From Epiperipatus broadwayi (lineage: Eukaryota > Onychophora > Udeonychophora > Euonychophora > Peripatidae): 64,000 bases of DNA. Where the stretch lies: the NCBI GenBank assembly GCA_028023455.1, contig JAQFVV010007280.1:1-64000 (forward strand), written 5' to 3'. Of the stretch, positions 25,587 through 38,349 are shown in pieces. Position numbers and translations under genes: made by a program. The notes under the pieces are model-generated. The model was not told where the DNA came from, did not search any database, and worked only from the letters and a program-made list of their open reading frames with translations. Position 1 is the stretch's first letter, and each line of letters opens with the position of its first letter.

Positions 25587-28500
25587 CATTATTGATAAGT
25601 AATACAAATTATTATCCAGTAATAATCCAGTTATCCACCTATATTGTTATAAATATTGAAATAAACTTAACATGCATAATAATAAAAAAAGAATTTGAAA
25701 TAGCTTAAAAATTCATTGATACTTATTAACATAGTCTATAAGATCATTTAAATATATATGTTAAAGCTATATTTATCATAAGATTATTGTATGAGTTATT
25801 CTTTTGATTGTTTTTTATTTATTATTGAGCCTATTTAAGCGATTATGAATATTTTACCATCAATTCAATATTTATGAAACATTAGTTCCTTTCATTAAAA
25901 TGCCTCTTTAAATGGAAATCTGTATCCTTTTATTAGGAAATCATATATATATATATAACAGGATAACAAGGACAATTTTCATTTTAATAAAGCTGAATAC
26001 ATATTATCTATATATATATATAAAAATTTACTAAGAGAAAAAAAAACTTTAATTAATATTTAATTTTGATTTCTAAATGTCCTAGTCTCATTATACCACA
26101 ACAATACAAGTTAGAATTACACTTAACTATATATATCTCTCTCCTATATAAAATTCCTATTTTGTCTGTTTTCTGAATGTGTCCGCAATGCTGTTTAATT
26201 GATAGCTTTACCAAATTACAAAAATGATGAGTTTGATAGCATTAAAAAAATAATAATAAATAACTGTACTTAATTAAATCGTAATTTATATTATGAGAAT
26301 TTTATGCAAAGGAAGTAATTCACTCCTTATATTTAATAATCTGTAATATTTTATGGGAAGGAAATAATTCCACCATTAATAAACAATGCTTGGAAAAAAA
26401 TCAACACATGTACAAAACTACACTACAGAATTGAATAGGTATAGTATTTAAATCATGGAGAAAATGTGATTATAGAACATAATCTCATGTTTGAAATGTA
26501 ATAGTTAGTAAGGAAAAAAAAATAGATGCTGTAATAACATATTTACATTTAGTTTTAGTTAGCATATAATTAAAGTCATATAGTTTGACATTGTGCAGTT
26601 CAACCTAATTCTGCCATTAATAGTGGTCCATAATGATGTCAAATTTCAAATATAACAGGTATATTTAAATTTAAATTTAGAGACTTAATTTGATTATGAG
26701 CATTTTATTCAAAGCAAATAACTCTGCAAAGCAAAAAAAAATTGTTAAAACAACCAATTAAAAAAAAATTGGACTTTATTTTTACATTTATTTCTATTAA
26801 TATTAAAATCTTTTGTTAATTGACATTAAATCTTTAAGAAAATTTGTTAAAGTAACCAATTAAAAAAAAAGAGCCTTTATGTACTTATATAAAAACTATA
26901 AATAAATATACAAATTATCCCACATATATGTATACATAAAATAATGTAGATATGAAATCAATTTCATCTGAAAATTATTTTCATAAAATTAATGAATGAC
27001 TTATATACTTAAAGAAGATTTATGAAAGATGAATCAACAGTTGTTTTTTTTTATGAAGAAAATGGAGAATTGTATTTTTTTCATGAATTTCTTCTTATGC
27101 TCCCTCCCTCTTCCTTTTTTTTTTTTTTTTAGATAATTAAACAATCAATCTCTATTTCTCTTGAAAATGAATTCTTTGCTTTGAAATAGGAAGCTTATAA
27201 TAATTAAGTTTATGTAATAGTCATATTTGATGCTGATACAGGAGTTCAGCATATATGCATGCAATATTAAGACATAATTAGTTAAGCTTTTTTTTTCCAT
27301 TTGTGGCTAATTTATAAAAACTTGTATTTATAAGATCATTCTAAAGATGTTGTTTCTCAATCTCAGAGAAACCCTATATAACTAGCTGGACATGTTAAAG
27401 ACTAACACAGAAAGCTTATAGATTTTATAATAAAAATTTGAAATGTATGACTTTTTTGGAACCATTGCAATTGAAATATACCCAACTAATGTTAACATTT
27501 TTTTAAAATTCTATTCATACTGTACATGTTTTTCAAAGAAACAATTAAAATTCTTTCATAAAAATATTTCTATTACATCTTGTGGATTTTTGTAATCCTT
27601 TATATTATTTTTTTTCTTAATAGATAATTCAATTACTTTATAAATATTTTTTATTATTATTGAACCTAACTAAAATAAATAAGCAGTACTTTCCATTGAA
27701 GTAATAATCTTACTTAGATTCTGTTTGATAAGATGCCAATAAATAAACAAATTACATAATCTCATAAATTAATTCTGACTTTTGTATAACATGCTATTTT
27801 TAATTTAATTATATTACTCTGTTTTGTTCCTACTATTTCACATTTATTTTCCAAACAAAAATAAATAAATAAAAATAGATAATTTTTAAAAAAATTACTA
27901 CATTTTTAAAAAACTTTTGAATGATTTTGATCATTTTATATACATATACCACACATATAACATGTACATATTTATTAATGTGATGATTATTTTTTAAAAC
28001 AGCATAACCTCCTATTTTTATATTTAATGACTGACTCTCTTACTTGGTTTATATAAAGATTATAAGTAGAAGACATGCATTTGCATGTGTTGTTATCTTT
28101 GTCAAATTAAAGAATTGAAGTATTTAGATTCAAACTTATAATTATTCTCTGGATTTGTATGTTTGAAGTATATATCTCTTAGAATAAACATCAACACTGA
28201 TCAATCATGATTGGCCTTACTATCCAAATTATAAATTGAAATACATATGAAAAAGTACTATTTTAAGTCACATTAATTTCCTGAGGAAAATAAGTCTCTT
28301 CGTTTAATAAAAATATTTGTAAGATTATATAATTAAAAAAGCATAGTAACACTAATTGATCTCTTAATTAGTTTAAAGAACTTGGGTGCCATATTGAATT
28401 TTTAAAAAACTGACTTGAAATATAATTTTCACAATAACTTCAGTTTTCATAATGTTAGAGCAAAAAGCTTTACATTGATAAAAACTAAGGAAAAGAATAA

Positions 28501-30929
28501 GGCTAAAACAAATAGTAATTACCATTAAAAAAGTAAGGAAAAAAATTTCAACATCTGAAATAATTATTACTTTATTGTTTGTTCATAATTTCTAATTTAG
28601 CACTAATTAAGTTTAGATTATATCTTCATTGATAATTTTTTTGTATTCCTCACAAAATTCTTATTCAAACCATATATAATACTTCCTACCTGAGATAATC
28701 CATAGCTTCTGAATCTCCAAAACTAGTTGCATAAGAATTCTTCATTTTTATTTTGTACCCCAAAATTAACAAATCTCAAGGCATCTATAAGAAAAACATT
28801 CATCCTAATAAAATATACAAAACAAATTATTTTCAGAAGGTGGATATGCATTTGTCATTATAGCAATTAGCTTCTTGTCTATCTAAAACTAGAAATTGTA
28901 GGTTAATGTCTATCACTGATAAAATGAGTTTCATATCTTCATTTTATATTTTTTGCATATACCAGTGATATTTATATTCTTTATGCACACCAGTGATGCT
29001 ATCTTATTATATTTATTGTTCCAAAGAGATATACTTTATTTGCATGTAGCTCATTTGCTAGCTATAGACTTGAAAATAATGTGAGCAAGATGTGGCAAAA
29101 TTACTAACTCCACAGCATGTGTACTAAGGCATAGGCAGGAATCAGAATTTGATTCTTTGCCTGCATACAACTCTATGTGGTATATACATAACCATTGTGG
29201 ATATCACCACACACACATCATTTTAAATTTCTCTTTATTGATTTTAAGTGTTTATATTTTCATATGGTACTATGCCCAATCAATTTTGTGATTGCTTTAT
29301 CAAGTGCAACATTTCTGTACATCTAATAATCAGTCTTAAAATTTACATTGCACTGCTCTATAATTTTATGTATATAAATCATTACTTGTTATACAAACAC
29401 AGACATGCAAGTGCAAACACAAAAACACTAATACAAATATAAACACACTAATGAATTATTAAACCTTTTGAGAATCATTATGTTTATAAAATAAGGTTGC
29501 CTCAAACTTGGATCAGAACCCCAAAATTATATTGTACATAAACCACTTTTGTTATATTTAAATGCAAATTTATATACTGTATAATAAAGACCATAAATGA
29601 TTTAATATTATATAATTTATATACTATGCAGACACACCAATACAAACACATTAAAAATTATATCATTTATCAAATAATTAAAAAAAAATTTAAATACTAT
29701 TCAAATAATTAAAAAATTACAACTGAATACTTACAATCTGATATACTGATTATGTTTCTATTGGGATGAAGGCCTTGAAATGCAAATCATTAGTGCATTT
29801 TTAATCCATTTTAGTAATGAGTCTGGCCAATAAAGAAATTCTGCCTTTGTCTTCTTCGTGCAATCTAGTAAACTTAGCAGAAAAAAAATTTAAAAGAATC
29901 TATTAATAAAAATATTAATAAACAATTCTAATTTTGTCTGATTTCAACTTGCAATACACCATTTTAAAGAGGAAGTCAAGGAGCAACAACTTACGGGATT
30001 TTTTATAAAAGTCATGCATATAGTTTTTCAATTTTAAAAACAAAAAAATTTTAGTGAATCAGCTACCACTAGCAGCTATCACACTACAACTGCCCAACGC
30101 CTTAAAAGCAAAAAGTGTTTACTTTTAACAATAATTAAAAGTGGAAATGACATTCTAGGAAAAAATAATTAAAATGCTTATAAACATATCAATAGATCAA
30201 ATTGAAAGAGATAAATAATTAATATGATTTAATTAAAAAAGCTGTTATTCCCACTCAAAAATAAGAACTTGCAAGCAGCAAACCACAGTAGATTCTCTGG
30301 AGTTATCTATAGCCAATAAATCAAAGGATCCAAAAGACAAGCAAATGATCTGAATTTTTTTGATAAGCTAACTCCAGCAAATATAAATAGTGCTTACAGG
30401 AATTCTGCCATTATTCTTTGGTTGGATTCTGATTCTGCTTCCATAATTCTTCACTTGCTGTTACTAAGAGGATTACCATTATCCTGTTGTTTTGCCAGAT
30501 CTATGATGCAAGAGTAGAGAAGCCATTATCTGCTTCACTATGTCAAGCTAGTAGAGGCCAACCTAGAAACATCCATCACTGAGTCCTGGAAAAAATTATA
30601 TATGAAGAAGCCACCCAAACATGTGTCTTCTATGCATTAACCTATATAAATAAATCTGATGTTCCAATGCTAGATCAAAAACCAGCCACCAAACTAAGAC
30701 TAAATTGAGACTTAAGTATCCTAAGTGCATTTGAAATTGTGTCTTAAACCTACCATTACCATAGCTATGTTTTAATATAAAATGCAAAAATAAATCAATA
30801 CCTAAAAGACCAAATGCAAACTTTTAAGCTGTAACAAGTGGTATGAACTTTAGAAAAGTTTCTGAATAATCATTATTTATCTCCAATCTAGTAACAATAT
30901 GTTAATGAATAATTATTAGTTTAAATCTG

Positions 30930-30985
30930 TTTATGAGCATGTATGGTGAGAGATTCCTGTATTGTTTTCTTTAGCAAGCCATAAT
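30930..30985 (+). mobile_element. Possible LINE family A 3'-tail remnant
   Basis: TTATGAGCATGTATGGTGAGAGATTCCTGTATTG resembles TGAGCATTGTTACTGAGAGATTCCTGATTCTG of the 18.9-23.8 kb LINE tails. Only about 35 bp match. Confidence 0.35.
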
Positions 30986-32090
30986 CTTATTGGTGATAAT
31001 TTTAATATAATAATTTTACAATACTGAGTTAAAATGTATTTTTGTAATATGTGGCCATACTATTAAAAAATGTATGTTAATTAAAACAGTTGTTTCCACT
31101 CTATTTTAAAAGATAAATATATTAGTGGTAAATTTATAAATTGTGAATGGAGTTCCATCACACTGCATAGACAAGATAGATTAAGAGTGTATTTAATAGT
31201 TTCAGATTGAGCAAGCTGTACTTTTATTTTTAAGGCAGTATTGGTGATAAAATGGACAGCTAACAATTTCTTAATTCAGGGTATGTTAGTTACATCTGGA
31301 ACTCATTCTTCTGTAATGTATTGGTGAAATGAATAAAAAACCATTGTGACTGCTGGTCACTTGCTTTCATTATTTATTTAAACAGGGCTTTGCTGTAGAT
31401 GATCAATTTCTATCATATATTATCTATTTTATTTTCATTCATGTTATGTAGATATTGTATATTATTTTTTATTTTCATACATGTTGTTTAGTAATATGTT
31501 TGTATCGGTCACTTATATGCATACTAAATACTCTTAGAAGTAGTACACAGTAGAAGCTTAATTTCTACTGTATGCATATAATTTACACATGTATTTTACT
31601 CTTGTGTATCAATTATAGTAGTACAGACATTATTTTCTGTATTATAAAATTATTTGAGTATTTTAATTGCTTGCTAATATCATAACCTGCAATTGAACAT
31701 ATAGTTGATTAGTTAAATCATTCTCCATTGATAATATTGTATTATCCTTATTTGGCAGGGTTATTTAGTCCTAGAATAGTGATAATGAGAGGTGTGAGCA
31801 ATTAGATGTCTATGCAGTAGGTTGGGTCCATTCAAAAATATCTAATGATAATAATACCCTAAATTAGAAATTATTAAATTTGAATTGTTTAAATTAAGCT
31901 ACTGTGTACAATATCTGCATGTAATATAAATTAAAATAATACTAATAAGATTTGATTGTTAGCTTTAATTAATTTATAAAGCAATTAACTAAAGTGTCAC
32001 CAATGTGTGTCATTTTGTATATGCATAAATAATTGTGATGTTTCATTATTTTTGGCAGTTTGCATTAGATCCTAAGATCTAGGTACAGTG

Positions 32091-32160
32091 CTCTCAGATC
32101 CAAAGCTCCTCACTGACGAAGGACACAAGCCAGAAACTAGTCTGGGGATATTGGATGAGT
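32091..32160 (+). ncRNA. Hammerhead ribozyme B1, core intact
   Basis: CTGACGA at 32113-32119, GAAA at 32133-32136, and cleavage site GTC with C17 at 32142. Stem III is two pairs around a TA loop (32136-32141), as in the short-stem-III hammerheads that act best as dimers. Stem I pairs TCCTCA (32107-32112) with TGGGGA (32143-32148), CCAA (32100-32103) with TTGG (32151-32154), and CTC with GAG beyond. Stem II is weak: GG/CC with an A-A mismatch at its base. Confidence 0.68.
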
Positions 32161-32548
32161 AGGCATTAGATAGGGATTTTATGTACAAGCCTTCTGGCAT
32201 CTATTGATTACTCTGTTTAGCACAGGTGGCAATACTATATGGAGAGTTTTACTCTGTTTATCAACAATTAATGTGCTAGTATAGGAAATGTGATTATGTG
32301 ATGCTTAATGGTTTAATGCCAATCCTGCCTAATAGGATAGTGGTGGCTATGGTTGTAAAAGAGCCAAAGACACCAAAATGTATGGGTGCTGAACTGAGTT
32401 CAGACCCATATGACTATATAAGCTATTGAGCTTAGATTGAAAATATTTTTTGTGTTTTCAATTTCATTCTCATAGTTTTGTAGTTAAGTAGAGATAAAAG
32501 GTGGTTGCTAGAGGGTTGCATTAGATCCTAAGATCTAGATGCAGTGCT

Positions 32549-32615
32549 CTCAGATCCAAAGCTCCTCACTGACAAAGGCCACAAGCCAGAAACTAGTCTG
32601 GGAATATTGGATGAG
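32549..32615 (+). ncRNA. Hammerhead ribozyme motif B2, mutated core
   Basis: Same layout as B1 456 bp downstream. The core reads CTGACAA (32569-32575), with G8 changed to A, which should abolish cleavage. Stem II is better here: GGC (32577-32579) pairs with GCC (32585-32587). GAAA is at 32589-32592 and C17 at 32598. Confidence 0.6.
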
Positions 32616-34030
32616 TAGGCATTAGATAGGATTTTATGCACAAGCCTTCTGGCATCCATTGATTACTCTGTTTAGCACAGGTGGCAATACTGTATGGAGA
32701 GTTTTGCTCTAAATATTTTATTGATAATTAAATACATTTCTGTTTTATTACCATTATAATATCACTGCATAAGCACGTCTATTTATGATAAAATCTACTT
32801 TAATCAGAATCGCATTAATAATTACCTTAAGAGTACATTTCAATTATACATTAATTTTACTTAATTATTTTACCTGCATTCTTACAAGATAAATGTTATA
32901 TTATTTACTTTATTTTAAATGCATTGTTAGTTAGCAGCATAAAAGATGTCCTTACTGCCTACTATATTATTTTGATATCGCTTATTCAAATTTGCACTAG
33001 AAAATATGAGTCTCTATTTTATGGTCAGTAGAAGTGAAATAATTTTATTTTAATAATTATAAAGTATTTAGAAATGTTTCCAAGTTATGAATTATATATT
33101 ACTTAAGTATTTGAATATTCTGTTATTATGCAATTTCAGTTCTTTCTTAAAATACTAAGATTCCAAAATAAACTAAAAGAAATGTCAAATGTTTCATGTC
33201 TAGATTAAATAATAATCATCATATTTTTGTTAAGAAGTTAAAGTATTGCCATTAAAATTTTTGTCCACTTGCATTTTATTCTGAATTTGAATACTGAGTT
33301 CAATATATCCTAAACTTGTAAAAGAACCTATATTTGAGATAGATATGTTTTAAAACCTGAGATTAAGATATTTTAAAACATGAGATGTGATATTTAAGAT
33401 AAATACAATATTTCTAGAACATAAGATATTTAAGATTGAAAAGAACCTATATTTGATATCAAAATATCTTAAGAAGTAAGATAAAATATTTTGAATTATA
33501 AAAAGTATCTTGTATTTTAATAATTATATTTAGCCATTGTGTTGTCTGCAAGAGGACTCATACCATAATCTGGGGTGTTTTTTTTAAAAAAAATTTATGT
33601 TATATGGTGCCTGTGCATGTAACCTCGAACTGCTAGCCTGCAACCTTTGATTATAGTATTACAATATATATAAACAAAAACACACATTTTTATCATTATT
33701 AATATAAATATATAGAAAAAAAAGGTGGGTGATTAATTTTATATGTATATTCATTAGTTACTATTTTCCCCCAAAATATTGCATATAAAAACCTTAATCA
33801 TAATGGATTATATAAGAAATAATCAAAAAATTAGTTTATTTTTATCCATAAAAATTCCTAATTATTAAACATATATAATGAGTTAATAAAAATTAAAGTC
33901 ATATATCACATGACCTAATCTTTTTAAGCTTGTAAATAAAAAACAATGAGCTTTACTAATTGCTCTAACAAACTTTATTGATAAATGCCAGCAAGAGAAA
34001 ACATTTTAAAATCTCTAGCTAGAAACTACA

Positions 34031-34087
34031 CCCTAACCTCAGACCAATGGTTTCATGCTTTGGCACTCCTCAGTGAGGTGCTAGGAT
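34031..34087 (-). ncRNA. Hammerhead ribozyme A1, all core bases intact
   Basis: Type I hammerhead on the minus strand. CTGAGGA (34067-34073) fits CUGANGA; stem II is GTGC/GCAT around CAAA (34066-34055, closing pair G-U); GAAA at 34051-34054; stem III ACC/GGT with loop ATT; cleavage after C17 at 34042. Stem I pairs ACCTCA with TGAGGT, then after a two-base bulge TCCTA with TAGGG. Every invariant core base is present. It lies in the sense strand of the HECT gene's last intron. Confidence 0.75.
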
Positions 34088-34454
34088 AGTTTCAGATACT
34101 AGATCTAAAAATAATAATGGAAAGCCAGTATTTATCTAAAAGTTATCTATTGAGTGGAAAATCTGAAATTTTCAGACACCTACATGTCTTCAAACCCAGC
34201 TATCCAACTCAAATAGCTATATGGGCCTGAAAGATCTTCAGCCAAACCACATAGTAATAGCCTTAGCAATATAACATTGCCTAAAACTTAAAAGCAAAAG
34301 ACTATAAATAGTCAATAAAAATTAAAATCATATATCACATGATCTAGTTTTTTAAAGCTTGTAATAAAAAACAATGAGCTGTGCTCATTGCTCTAACAAG
34401 CTTTATTGATAAATTCCAGCAAGAAAAAGCATTTTAAAATCTTTATCTAGCACA

Positions 34455-34510
34455 CCCTAACCTCAGACCAATGGTTTCATATTTTGGCACTTCTCAGTAA
34501 AGTGCTAGAA
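34455..34510 (-). ncRNA. Hammerhead motif A2, mutated
   Basis: The unit adjacent to A1. The core reads CTGAGAA (G8 to A), stem I is ACTTTA instead of ACCTCA, and stem II is broken. Stem III and the cleavage site (C17 at 34466) are kept. Predicted inactive. Confidence 0.6.
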
Positions 34511-34839
34511 TAGTTTCAGATACTAGATCTAAAAATACCAATCCAAAGCCAGTATTTATTTAAAAGTTATCTATTGAGTGGAAAATCTAAAATTTTCAGA
34601 CACCTACATGTCTTCAAACCCAGATATTCAACTCAAATAGCTATATGTTATATTGCTAAGGCTATTAATATATGGTTTGGCTGAAGATCTCTCAGCCCCA
34701 TATAGCTATTTGAATTGGATAGCTGGGTTTAAAGACATGTAAATGTCTGAAAATGTCAGATTTTCCACTCAATAGATAACTTTTAGATAAATGCTGCCTT
34801 TGGATTGGTATTTTTAGATCTAGTGTCTGAAACTAAGCT

Positions 34840-35175
34840 AGTGCCTCACTGGGGAGTGCCAAAGCAAGAAACCATTATTTTCCTGAAGGTTTGTGATGAT
34901 GGTGTTCTAGCTGTATTTTTATATTGGACTATTTCCATCATCTAATATGTGTGTTGAATGTCTTTAGAAAAGTTTAATTTTATTTAAATATTCCAAATAC
35001 ATTCAACTGTTAGTAATATCACAGCAAACAGGTTAGTGTGATATTACTAACAGTTGAATGCATTTGGAATATTTAAATAAAATTAAACTTTTCTAAAGAC
35101 ATTCAACACACATATTAGATGATGGAAATAGTCCAATATAAAAATACAGATGAAACCATTGGTCTGAGGTTAGAA
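34840..35175 (+). ncRNA. Hammerhead motif A3, split by an insertion
   Basis: The 5' half (stem I strand GTGCCTCA, CTGGGGA, GTGCCAAAGCAA, GAAACCATT) ends at 34876. The 3' half (GAAACCATTGGTC, then TGAGGTTAG) resumes at 35152. The 9-bp GAAACCATT is present on both sides of the insert. The core also has A6 changed to G. Confidence 0.62.
34877..35151. mobile_element. Foldback palindrome inserted in a hammerhead
   Basis: Arms 34911-35022 and 35038-35149 are 112 bp each, inverted, with about one mismatch, and separated by a 15-bp spacer. Flanking GAAACCATT (34868-34876 and 35152-35160) is a 9-bp target duplication. The left end carries an extra ~34 bp (ATTTTCCTGAAGGTTTG...), whose reverse complement is also at one end of the 24.1-kb copy. 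There is no coding capacity. Confidence 0.78.
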
Positions 35176-35545
35176 TGTTGTTTCTAGATAGAGATTTTAA
35201 AATGCATTCTTTTGCTGAAAATTATCAATAAAGTTTGTTAGAGCAATTAGCACAGCTCATTGTTTTTTATTTACAAGCTTAAAAGATTAGATCATGTGAT
35301 ATATGACTTTAATTTTTATTGACCATTTATAGTCTTTTGCTTTTAAGTCTTGGGCAATGTTACATTGCTAAGGCTATTAATATATGGTTTGGATGAAGAT
35401 CTCTCAGCCCCAACATGCATTTGAGTTGGATAGCTGGGTTTGAAGACATGTAGGTGTCTGATAAATTCAGATTTTCCACTCAATAGATAACTTTTAGACA
35501 AATGCTGGATTTGCAGTAGTATTTTTAGATGTAGGGTCTAAAACT

Positions 35546-35601
35546 ATCCTAGCACCTCACTGAGAAGTGCAAAGCATGAAACCATTGATCTGAGGTTAGG
35601 G
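35546..35601 (+). ncRNA. Hammerhead motif A4, mutated
   Basis: CTGAGAA (35560-35566) with G8 to A, stem II GTGC/GCAT with loop AAA, GAAACCATTGATC with a broken pair in stem III, and C17 at 35590. Stem I ACCTCA/TGAGGT is intact. Confidence 0.6.
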
Positions 35602-37892
35602 TGTAGTTTCTAGATAAAGATTTTAAAATGCTTTCTCTTGCTGGTATTTATCAATAAAGCTTGTTAGAACAATTAGCACAGCTCATTGTTTTTTTATATA
35701 TAATGAGTTATTTATTTATATAGTGCTATGTTTTTAATTTGTAACAGTTATTAGGGAATCACTCCTATACACATGTGGTGTATAGATCTAAACACTTCAG
35801 TAATATATTAAATGAAACACATTGAAAAAAATGTATAGAAATTTTTCAAATTTTTCATGCTAATTTTTTATATAACATCTCTTTTATTTAAACAAATTCT
35901 GGAAAAAAATGTAAAATTCAAACTTAATAAAACCATAAAAACAAATTGGATCAATGTTTTGGAGATCACATTTTAATGAATAAAAAATTTTTAGATTAAT
36001 AATGAGACCAATAATTGAAGTAGAAAAAGATAGATGTCTATTGATAAAGACCTAAGTATTTGATCATTAGTAGGAAAACCAACAAGATGATATTTGATGA
36101 AATCATGCCTCAACTTTCTCTAAAATCACAAATTATTCAGGACATATCTGGGGAAATCTACAATGTTAAAAAAAATCACTAAAAAGCTAAAGACATGGTG
36201 GAAGGATATCAATATGGACACATTATCATGGTATCAGATGATACAATCTGATATATTTTAATAAAAATATTGAAATATATTCTTCTCCAAAAACAAGATT
36301 TCATTTGATAACTACTTTGGTATATTTCTGCTGTTAAATCAAAAAAAGTCAAACTCCATTTCTGAAATCTTCAAATTATCATATTATATTTTTTAAAAAT
36401 CTGAAAAATCCCACATAAAAATCATTTAATTTATCTTTTTGGATAATTTATTTCAAAGTTCAAAATCATTAAATAAAACCCCAATTTTATTTTTTAAATA
36501 ATTAAACCAAAAAAAAATATTTATTGTGCTATCAAATGTCTATTCATAATTCATTCCTCGTGATCTTTATTTTTTAAAAAAAAAAAAAACCAGAAACTAT
36601 AGAACAGGAATTAAACAATCTTGTTAATTTTTTGAATATTTTTTTTCTCTTATAAAATTATTATATTAAATTTTCCAATGACAGTTTAATGATTAGTTTG
36701 GCAGTAGGGGATTTTAACAATTGTATAATATCCTGAAAATTTAATTTTTTCTAGCATCTCATTGAAATGATCTTCTGAAAAAGCAAGATTATGTCATAAA
36801 AACATTTTTGATCAGTGATTATGACAATTTTTATTACTTTCCACTAAGTTTTATTTCTACATAATCTTATATTATTGTAATGCCAATCAATAAATGCTTG
36901 ATAGTCATTGATAATAGCCAGATGCAACTTGTCATCTTTATTATAATTGATTTTCAATAAAATATTACATTAGGGATCTTTCTTACAGTTTTCTGGTTAC
37001 ATAATTTTGAATTTTTTAGTTTTAAATGCCAATTGCATCTCAAAATTAAAATAGAAATTTCTTTATTAGTTTATCACAATTCTGAATTATTTTTTTTTAA
37101 AAAGTAACTTACATAAATAACCTATTTTTTGTTCCATTTTTTTTTTTTTAAAATTCTGCAAAAATTTCCTTCTGTCCTTTTAAAGTGTTGTAGCTATATT
37201 ACTTTGAGTGGTTTATTGCAATAGTAGAGAGATAAAATCAAGAGCTACAAGTTCTGAGATCAAAGGTTAATCTCATTTCAGGTATTTGAATGTCACAGAT
37301 CTCTCAAGAAACTAATCACTCACTTATTATTGCATTGAAAAAGAGGAATAACTCCTACTTCTGTAAAAGCAAAGCACTGTTAGTAGATTCTTACAAATAG
37401 TATTAGTACTCTATTAGTAAGTGTTCTCCACTATTTTGGCTTCTAAGGAGAGCCCCAAATTCACTTCTGATACCACCAAGCAATAAAAAGTTGAACAAAT
37501 ATAAGAGGTTGTGAAAGGTAGTGTTCCATTTATTTTGACCATTTGTTAAAAATTACAATATCCATCAATAACTAAAAGTTAACGTGCAAACTTTATATGA
37601 TTATGCTCAATCAAGAAAAAATCAAATTCATCTAGAAAACAAAATATCGAATATATTAGGAATTAGAATATAACCAAAATATCAAATTATTCTGGCAATC
37701 AAATATGAAAAAAATGTATACAAAATGTTAGTGTAATTACATGATGAAAACAAAAAAAAAATTCAGAAACAACTTTTAGCAAAAAGCAAATATATCAATG
37801 GAGGAAGAGGAATCCAATGGTATAATTGTTTGACCAAATGGTTAAATTATTACAGCAAAAAATGAGCACAAAGTGTAATTACATGATCAAAA

Positions 37893-37907
37893 CACCCCCC
37901 CCCCCCC
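37893..37907. repeat. Poly-C tract
   Basis: About 14 consecutive C in otherwise AT-rich DNA. Similar runs occur near 51050 and 53003, and a G run near 43838. Confidence 0.8.
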
Positions 37908-38349
37908 AAAGCAAATATATCCAGAAAAAAAATGTGCTTATAACCATAGAATAAAATTTGATCAAAAATATGTAGTATTGTATGGTTATCATTTCAAATA
38001 GTTTAAAAAATATTTAAGCAAAAAAAAAAAAGAAGCAAGTTATTATTTTTATTATTATTATCTATTATCAAAATATAAATTGCAATAAAAAGTAAATTGA
38101 TAAAAATATATCATCTATTACCTGGACCTTGCAAAGTGTTATTTTCTATGGTTAAACATATGTGAAAATAATGAAATGAAATTAAAGAAGCTACCCAAAT
38201 TTGTCCAGGGACTGTTTTGACATCTTTGATTTGGTAAAACTTTCTTTTAAAGGGGTAATGAAAAAAAATTGACAGAGGGGGATATGAAAATAATATAATT
38301 CATTTATTTAACTGACTTGTGACCCACAAATTGGTACAAATATTAGTTA

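Larger units (their letters stand above)
32061..32712 (+). mobile_element. Hammerhead retrozyme-like element B, tandem dimer
   Basis: Two direct copies of a ~190-bp block (32061-32255 and 32517-32711; start GCATTAGATCCTAAGATCTA, end GGAGAGTTTTxCTCT) with about 260 bp of unique sequence between. Each block carries a hammerhead, and the two cleavage positions are 456 bp apart. The spacer shares GAACTGAGTTCAGACCCATATGACTAT-type sequence with elements A and C. No ORF. A TSD was not found. Confidence 0.72.
33871..35710. mobile_element. Hammerhead retrozyme-like array A with 15-bp TSD
   Basis: Perfect direct repeats ATATATAATGAGTTA at 33871-33885 and 35696-35710 bound the insertion (33886-35695). 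Inside, the left half holds minus-oriented tandem units and the right half plus-oriented ones, meeting near 34.66 kb, so the whole is a large inverted repeat. Hammerhead cleavage positions are 424 bp apart on the left (34042, 34466) and 426 bp apart on the right (35164, 35590). Units contain no ORF. Shared blocks include AGCTATCCAACTCAAATAGCTATATG and ACTCAATAGATAACTTTTAGA-like sequence. The right half is interrupted by a foldback insertion. Confidence 0.82.

Noticed and set aside
28680-28760. Possible minus-strand mini-exon reading MKNSYATSFGDSEAMDYL before GTAGGA
   Set aside because: No acceptor precedes it, no family is recognised, and the HECT frame is continuous without it.
29760-29885. 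Coding-like minus frame (GRISLLARLITKM)
   Set aside because: Too short, no splice signals, no recognised homology; may be a repeat fragment.
37190-37280. tRNA-like pattern near GTGGTTTATTGCAATAG
   Set aside because: A and B boxes are too weak and no cloverleaf can be drawn.
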